Origin: an uncultured Collinsella sp.
Lineage (GTDB): Bacteria; Actinomycetota; Coriobacteriia; Coriobacteriales; Coriobacteriaceae
Length of the DNA: 9,139 bases
Direction of reading: 5' to 3'
Assembly (NCBI GenBank): GCA_958424475.1
Contig: CATZTY010000023.1
Coordinates: forward strand, 1-9,139
Shown one piece after another: positions 8,301 to 9,139 of this stretch. Below the pieces are notes generated by a model. That model worked only from the letters and a program-made list of their open reading frames with translations, did no database searches and was not told the origin of the DNA. Each line of letters begins with the position of its first letter. Positions within the stretch are counted from its first letter, which is position 1. The translations under genes and the position numbers were made by a program.

Positions 8301-9139
8301 TCGTCGGCGGAGCCGGTCACGGTGTTGACGATACTCGCCAGCACGTCGCCGTTGGACGCCTCGCGCTTGGTGGTGAGCTCGCTCACGCTATAGCTGCTAC
8401 CCTTCTTAAGGCCGTATACGCGGATGGTCTCGCCGGCCTTGATGGAGTGGGTATCGCCGTTCATGAGCGTAAAGGAGTTGCCCACGGATTTGCCGTCCGC
8501 ATCGAACACATGCGCCTCGTAGCCCTTCTGGGACTCCGGCAGGGTGAACTTAAACGTAAATGTCAGATCCTTGTTATTCGCATCCTTAGTGGGTGCAGTA
8601 AGACCAGTATCTGCCGTCACCGTCTTGGTCACCTGCAGAGGTGCCACGCGACAATCGGTATACTGCACGGCCGTTGCCGTGGTAAAGAGATGATTGAGCT
8701 GGAGTGTGCCCAGCTTAGTACGGGTCTTGGAGGCATCGTCTATATATGCTGAATCGTCTTCTTGATAAAGAGCCATGCGGTTTACGCCCGTATCGGCAAA
8801 GATCGTCGCCAGCTGACCGTCGCGATCGCCACCATCCTCGACATAGCGCAGAATGGTCTTGGTGCCCTGCGCCGTTTTGTCATAGCGCATATGCATCAAG
8901 TTGCCCGCAAGAGAAGGCGTCACGCCTTGGGCTGTGCACGTCTGGCCCCATGTCAGGTTTCCGTTGGCGTCAACGGCCGCACTCTGCAGCTTGCCCTTGA
9001 TGTGCGTAAGCGTATTGTCAATCGAGCCGGGGGAGCCAAACTGCGCCAGGGAGGCGATCAGCGAACCCGGGCCGCTCATGCTGAGCACGCCATCGTTCTC
9101 TTCGCCGGCGTCCACATATACGCCCGAGTCGTCCACGAT
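2..9139 (-). CDS. Giant multi-domain surface protein (Spy0128/FctA-type isopeptide modules), internal fragment open at both ends
   Basis: The minus-strand frame is open for all 3046 codons with no stop or frameshift, and start and stop both lie outside the window. The product is a chain of beta-rich, Thr/Asp/Gly/Ala/Lys-rich modules. The first 163 residues are unassigned. Modules then run A (residues 164-330), FctA 1-8 (331-1619), DUF11-like D1-D2 (1620-1880), B (1881-2010), FctA 9 (2011-2148), C (2149-2260), FctA 10-14 (2261-3004) and the start of FctA 15 (3005-3046). Recurrent motifs are K-T-L-x-G-R, [AK]-P-G-T-Y-T-Y-x-I-x-E, D-A-G-K-T-F and F-T-N-x-Y. In the known family these carry the Lys, Glu and Asn of an intramolecular isopeptide bond. 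No membrane segment, signal peptide or LPXTG is visible, as expected for the middle of a protein. Only three Cys occur (C68, C163, C1584). The role as an extracellular stalk or adhesin is inferred. The family assignment is strong; the ligand is unknown. Confidence 0.95.
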   Translation of the reverse strand, partial: MVDDSGVYVDAGEENDGVLSMSGPGSLIASLAQFGSPGSIDNTLTHIKGKLQSAAVDANGNLTWGQTCTAQGVTPSLAGNLMHMRYDKTAQGTKTILRYVEDGGDRDGQLATIFADTGVNRMALYQEDDSAYIDDASKTRTKLGTLQLNHLFTTATAVQYTDCRVAPLQVTKTVTADTGLTAPTKDANNKDLTFTFKFTLPESQKGYEAHVFDADGKSVGNSFTLMNGDTHSIKAGETIRVYGLKKGSSYSVSELTTKREASNGDVLASIVNTVTGSADESVLPVGFSLVSRKAGGEEQSGTGNTIEGKIAALVDGEIPASNKLEFTNNYSASSVTLKAKDGLSAKKVLEGHDWADGDSFTVQLTPEDGAPMPEDGVSTIALNEKVQTATFGNITYAKPGTYTYTISEVIPGSDARADGMSYSAAVYTATVVVEDNQAGALVIKSVKMVQERNDAGTHTNTDVADRVATFTNRYDTHEHSIIIHAQKILTDNAGSFPLSQNAFSFKLERVGGYADDNAAFDPDKVDTSIKAPMPQGAEGDTATVGNNADGTVTWPAISYTAKADAGRAYVYKFAENRGSVTGMTYDGSVYYAVVRNAEKGAGIQTSIEYYKVAEDGSVKQLDKNATPSFTNIYSVEPTSATLQGQKTVSGRDWNQGERYTFNLTAATDDASTTGLGKTTKQAVTDGVVAVNANKAVASTPESGRVASFSFGTEAAPTVTFNRAGTFSFNITEKAAQDGQAGMSMDKHTARATVVVTDLDKSGNHAGKLRVSSVTYANTGASDADKAVTDKAAFTNAYHASGTFGGVTVSKILEGRASTAGQFTFAVTGLWYNGVQTSVDGAEASLSNKAAEAGESSAVMGASGKETLFARELTEQDLGRTFAYRIHENQPTATAAGYTYDTGYTGDAIVLVKVLARKNDPAKLYTVTTVLKGAGVTELLGDGADASALTDEKIVELKQKPNTYVQQYDASEAGATTPAVPPAVSFVNRYTASLDYGAAGGLQIEKTLTYPKDATIFGSPKSSFRYIVKPADETSASKVGISTNGKVFETANVEADAPKTVSLVPAGGLTFTQDDAGKTFIYTVSEIDDKATGYTYDKTVHTVRAVVADNGDGTLRVTTSVNKQVDGEDELEGQWIYPSNATSAGVATVKFKNTYTVTEAATYTPSVTKVVVGANAPDKFTFAMTAADDATKAAINGKLITGSSMSAENGYAEQRQTKEGLKDGEHEKIDFSKLTFNKPGTYTFTINELAPNGGLGEWTYDAHTYALTVTVTDEGGKLVARADGATGSEGFIFTNRYRTSTSYELQGGLEIVKTLNGHDLHAGMFGFTVTGEDAASTDKLNKLLRADEGKLTVTNDEPQADGTSHTGILGGLTFATEDAGKTFTYKVVENGGGKGGYTYDSTYWMVEIAVNNRRDGSLYTVTTAKHYDANEAEEPHEKKVFSSESGTAKAQVFFTNSYAATGTFDGLTAEKVMDSGDKIEAGQYTFDLYAEKADGSLEKMDEGTTQADEDGTATVDFGKVNFKLGDATSGTHEQTIDLAGAVNDGIATKRHNADHTTTYSFNLVAKERMANLPEGVRPVDTSATCRVLLEVTDHNDGNLTSKVTYRDGTEKGKIVFHNTRDKVKTIGTVAKPDVDIDGQLLSVGDSYVYTINWANTEADAAGNLVSANVTVTDELPTGVVFEAFEGEFADKGAASGQLLTWDLGKQPAGSHGSVRVRVKITEDAVKDVQGAVGTVENKATVTVGNKSYTGTTTNYVPKKSESDAQDSTGSGVALGDELTYTIGYKNTEGASATVVITDAVPAGTEFVEFTGDYKDAGSKDNDGNLTWTLKDVPAGKEGTVQFKVRVTEDAFKSGGASGNISNQASVAVGNNPAVKTNTTTDQVSDGRLTLSKTVTATEGITAPNKAFTFKVLLYQADGTTPLAGAFAFAGRPDGTNGTYVSGQIKSGDTITLKAGGSVTVTLPTGTHYEVQELDSKGELMTSEDGFAVVDKANPQKGTVGQATQVGFTNVYSVESTKVENAFKVQKKISGRNWTTSDVFTMTLTAQGEAPMPKGAKEGVSTIELHKDAQVGNFGTIEYTKPGTYTYVITEQSGDETALTFSKATYRATVTVTDDGAGKLSAKTKIAQLTDDAGDAVERTVEAAVFTNTAKTGSLTVKKTVVGGDSQREFGFAVTLTDGDGEPVSGTFGKDEHAVTFTDGKATFTLKDGEEKTIAGLPVGARYTVTEDAAEGYTTAVNGADGSKAEGAVNEDGATVAFTNTYGTATEGRDVSTAGLFTKTLKGRDWAEGDSFQFALAGKDGAPMPEGSADGSKTVSVTAAGTKAGDRVAFDFGSIRYTLDDIKDAEFAEVGGKRVRAKTFTYTVREVRPDDGSAIAGVAYDGHVAMMTVTVTDDGSGNLTASTPAIAQVSGGDFVNTYTTGLDYSAHAGVRLSKTLSGRAMEAGQFAFTVTADAETAAKLGLKTDKDAYAVAAADDGKADLVDLIGGAAEGDVKFTDADAGKTYRFTVTETKLGGEGYTNDTTPRTVTIAPGYDAATGKLTVTTTVAKDGVEVARTEVSTADDATETPTPVTVAFQNSYEATGTLGGEGNVAINATKTLTGRAAAAGEFSFSVRDAQGDVVATATNQASGDGEAAGLAFSPIVYTTDALERMVADGTATRAADGSWVIPYTVSEDGTDRLPAGVTATASSFDITVRVTDDGKGGLDVSVVYPEGSGGTLSFVNGYGTNEATVDLAGTKTLAFGQAGLGLTQADIAGKYTFKIAPLDGAPAPVDASGKTVTEATNDAAGNVELGSVTFRQPSDLDDVEIDRDGLRTKTFAYRVSESGSVDGVVNDATATRTFAVRVVEDTNAGTLAAEVLPAEGTPEGKGAFEFTNTYGVNPTPSSVTDQIKVGKKLEGRDLAEGEFEFQLVEIASDSSESVAATGRNAADGTVALSPVTYTAPGTHSYELREVAGTAGGVTYDRATYRVRTTVVDAGDGTLAVKHELADAEGNPTGDDSVTFTNGYEAAPVTLKLGAAKVLKGAELKAGQFSFELKSRDGKVMSTAKN
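2360..2695 (-). other. Module C: third short isopeptide-type domain (DUF5979/DUF7601-like), residues 2149-2260
   Basis: It reads GSLTVKKTVVGG, then FGFAVTLTDGDG, FTLKDGEEKTIAGLPVG, Y-T-V-T-E, G-Y-T-T and closes with A-F-T-N-T-Y (Asn 2258). The order Lys strand, 'F-x-F-x-V-x-L-x-D', 'I-x-G-L-P-x-G-x-x-Y-x-V-x-E', then F-T-N-T-Y is the most canonical of the three short modules. At 112 residues it is the shortest complete module in the protein. Cna-B is a less good alternative, because the spacing and the 'I-x-G-L-P-x-G' turn suit the DUF5979-type pattern better. Codon use becomes distinctly more GC-ending at or just upstream of this module. Confidence 0.7.
2696..3109 (-). other. FctA/Spy0128-type module 9, isolated between two short modules (residues 2011-2148)
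   Basis: The Lys strand is VQKKISGRNW. It is followed by the E-A-P-M-P-K-G loop, then G-V-S-T-I-E-L, F-G-T-I-E-Y, and the K-P-G-T-Y-T-Y-V-I-T-E strand. The closing strand is F-T-N-T-A (Asn 2146), with Ala in place of the usual Tyr. All three isopeptide residues are therefore present. It is the closest relative in the window of module 1 (8149-7718), sharing the loop order and a 16-nt identical DNA segment. At 138 residues it is among the shorter modules. Confidence 0.8.
3110..3499 (-). other. Module B: second short isopeptide-type domain (DUF7601-like), residues 1881-2010
   Basis: It starts with RLTLSKTVTATEGITAP, continues with FTFKVLLYQADG and has a D-T-I-T-L-K-A-G-G-S turn. It then has T-G-T-H-Y-E-V-Q-E and closes with F-T-N-V-Y (Asn 2008). 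The opening strand closely matches module A (K-T-V-T-A-x-x-G-[IL]-T-A-P), and as in A it is followed directly by an APMP-type FctA module. This places A and B as duplicated copies of the same domain. The family name is tentative; the relationship to A is visible directly. Confidence 0.7.
3500..4282 (-). repeat. Tandem pair of DUF11-like domains D1 and D2 (residues 1620-1880)
   Basis: D1 (4282-3863) and D2 (3862-3500) have the DUF11 layout: a 'G-D-x-Y-x-Y-T-I-x-x-x-N-T-E' strand, then 'V-T-D-x-[LV]-P-x-G-x-x-F-E', then a 'L-x-W-x-L' strand and a final 'N-x-A-x-V-x-V-G-N' strand. In D1 these read GDSYVYTINWANTE, VTDELPTGVVFE, LLTWDL and NKATVTVGN. In D2 they read GDELTYTIGYKNTE, ITDAVPAGTEFVE, LTWTL and NQASVAVGN. 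Both also share P-A-G, then V-[RK]-[VI]-T-E-D-A-[VF]-K, so they look like a local tandem duplication. DUF11 modules are common in prokaryotic surface proteins and some form Lys/Asp/Asn isopeptide bonds. Whether these do is not clear from sequence alone. They separate the two FctA blocks and may act as a hinge or spacer, which is inference. Confidence 0.75.
4283..8149 (-). repeat. First FctA/Spy0128-type block: eight tandem modules (1-8), residues 331-1619
   Basis: Module limits, set at the closing F-x-N-x-Y strand, are: 1 at 8149-7718, 2 at 7717-7241, 3 at 7240-6749, 4 at 6748-6173, 5 at 6172-5678, 6 at 5677-5252, 7 at 5251-4769, 8 at 4768-4283. Lengths run from 142 to 192 residues. Lys strands read for example KKVLEG (1), QKTVSG (3), SKILEG (4) and VKTLNG (7). 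Glu strands read YTYTISE (1), YVYKFAE (2), FSFNITE (3), FAYRIHE (4), FIYTVSE (5), YTFTINE (6) and FTYKVVE (7). Closing Asn residues are N472, N631, N795, N987, N1152, N1294, N1455 and N1617. Module 8 is atypical: its Glu is two residues late (YSFNLVAKE) and its closing strand is FHNTR. The modules are divergent paralogues, with little DNA identity beyond short motifs. Internal crosslinks giving a stiff, protease-resistant stalk are known for the family and inferred here. Confidence 0.85.
6189..6212. repeat. 12-bp tandem repeat, two copies, inside module 4
   Basis: Two adjacent 12-bp units, GAGACAGCAGGC and GGGACAGCAGGC, differ at one base. On the coding strand they give the short P-A-V-P-P-A-V-S stretch near the end of module 4. 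The period is a multiple of three, so copy-number change would keep the frame. It lies in an Ala/Pro-rich linker just before the closing F-V-N-R-Y strand. It is probably a local slippage product with no function of its own. Confidence 0.6.
8150..8650 (-). other. Module A: short Lys/Glu/Asn isopeptide-type domain (DUF7601/DUF5979-like), residues 164-330
   Basis: The module opens with LQVTKTVTAD, continues through LTFTFKFTLPE, and has an S-I-K-A-G-E-T-I turn followed by Y-S-V-S-E. It closes with F-T-N-N-Y (Asn 328). The pattern of a Lys strand, then 'G-x-x-I-x-x-L-x-x-G-x-x-Y-x-V-x-E', then F-T-N-x-Y fits the short Ig-like domains often labelled DUF7601 or DUF5979 in Gram-positive surface proteins. 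They differ from FctA modules in lacking the long central segment. A longer linker containing a Gly/Glu-rich stretch (AGGEEQSGTGN) sits before the closing strand. The name is from memory of family patterns, not from a search. Modules B and C are the other two copies of this type. Confidence 0.65.
8651..9139 (-). other. N-terminal unassigned region of the giant protein (residues 1-163)
   Basis: This stretch precedes the first recognisable module and does not show the K-x-L-x-G / Y-x-Y-x-V-x-E / F-T-N-x-Y pattern. It is mixed polar and hydrophobic, with motifs such as SMSGPGSLIASL, TLTHIKGKLQSA, KTILRYVEDGGDRD and VNRMALYQEDD. It holds two of the only three Cys residues in the window, C68 (GQTC) and C163 (TDCR). 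It could be the end of an N-terminal ligand-binding or head domain, which is common before the stalk in surface proteins, but I do not recognise the fold. In-frame ATG codons exist (for example 9077-9079) but are not credible starts, because the frame stays open upstream to the window edge and no well-placed Shine-Dalgarno sequence precedes them. Confidence 0.6.

Noticed and set aside
515..8650. Cna-B (SpaA-type) domains as the main repeat family
   Set aside because: FctA modules are longer, with the A-P-M-P and K-P-G-T-Y-T-Y-x-I-x-E pattern of Spy0128. Only the short modules A, B and C come near Cna-B, and they fit DUF7601/DUF5979 better.
191..8752. A very long plus-strand open frame (GTG start, 2853 codons) as the real gene
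   Set aside because: It is the exact codon-register mirror of the minus-strand frame. Its product is Arg/Gly/Val/His-rich without known motifs, while the minus strand gives clear repeated FctA modules in every section.
8746..9000. Short plus-strand open frame after the long one
   Set aside because: It lies antisense to the N-terminal part of the open minus-strand frame, and its product is Arg/Pro/Ser-rich without domain features.
9077..9079. In-frame ATG as a possible start of the giant protein
   Set aside because: The frame remains open upstream to the window edge, and the nearest purine-rich stretch (GAAGAG) is too far upstream of this ATG to be a ribosome binding site.

Overview
The window is one continuous protein-coding region on the minus strand. 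Reading the reverse complement in the frame whose codons occupy 9139-9137 down to 4-2 gives 3046 codons with no stop. Neither the true start nor the true stop is inside the window, so this is an internal piece of a giant protein. No RNA gene, complete second gene, promoter, terminator, CRISPR array or insertion sequence could be supported.

The protein is a string of about 18 immunoglobulin-like modules of roughly 110-190 residues. Most are Spy0128/FctA-type pilin modules. Each has a Lys in a K-x-L-x-G strand, a Glu ending a Y-x-[YF]-x-[VI]-x-E strand and an Asn in a closing F-T-N-x-Y strand. In the streptococcal pilin Spy0128 these three positions form the internal Lys-Asn isopeptide crosslink and its catalytic Glu. 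From N- to C-terminus the layout is: an unassigned N-terminal stretch (9139-8651); a short Lys/Glu/Asn module (A, 8650-8150); eight FctA modules (1-8, 8149-4283); two DUF11-like modules (D1-D2, 4282-3500); a second short module (B, 3499-3110); FctA module 9 (3109-2696); a third short module (C, 2695-2360); and FctA modules 10-14 plus the start of a fifteenth (2359-2).

The likely role is a long, covalently stiffened cell-surface stalk, adhesin or pilin-like fibre. This is inferred from the module families. The signal peptide, any ligand-binding tip and the cell-wall anchor (for example LPXTG) would lie outside the window. GC-rich codon use and an abundance of Spy0128-family modules suggest a Gram-positive actinobacterium of the Coriobacteriia type (Collinsella/Olsenella-like). 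That assignment is inference.

The main points of interest are the length and order of the array, an internal duplication of an A+1 / B+9 module pair, a step in codon use near 2700, the loss of the closing Tyr only where an FctA module is followed by a different family, and one module (8) whose catalytic Glu is out of register.
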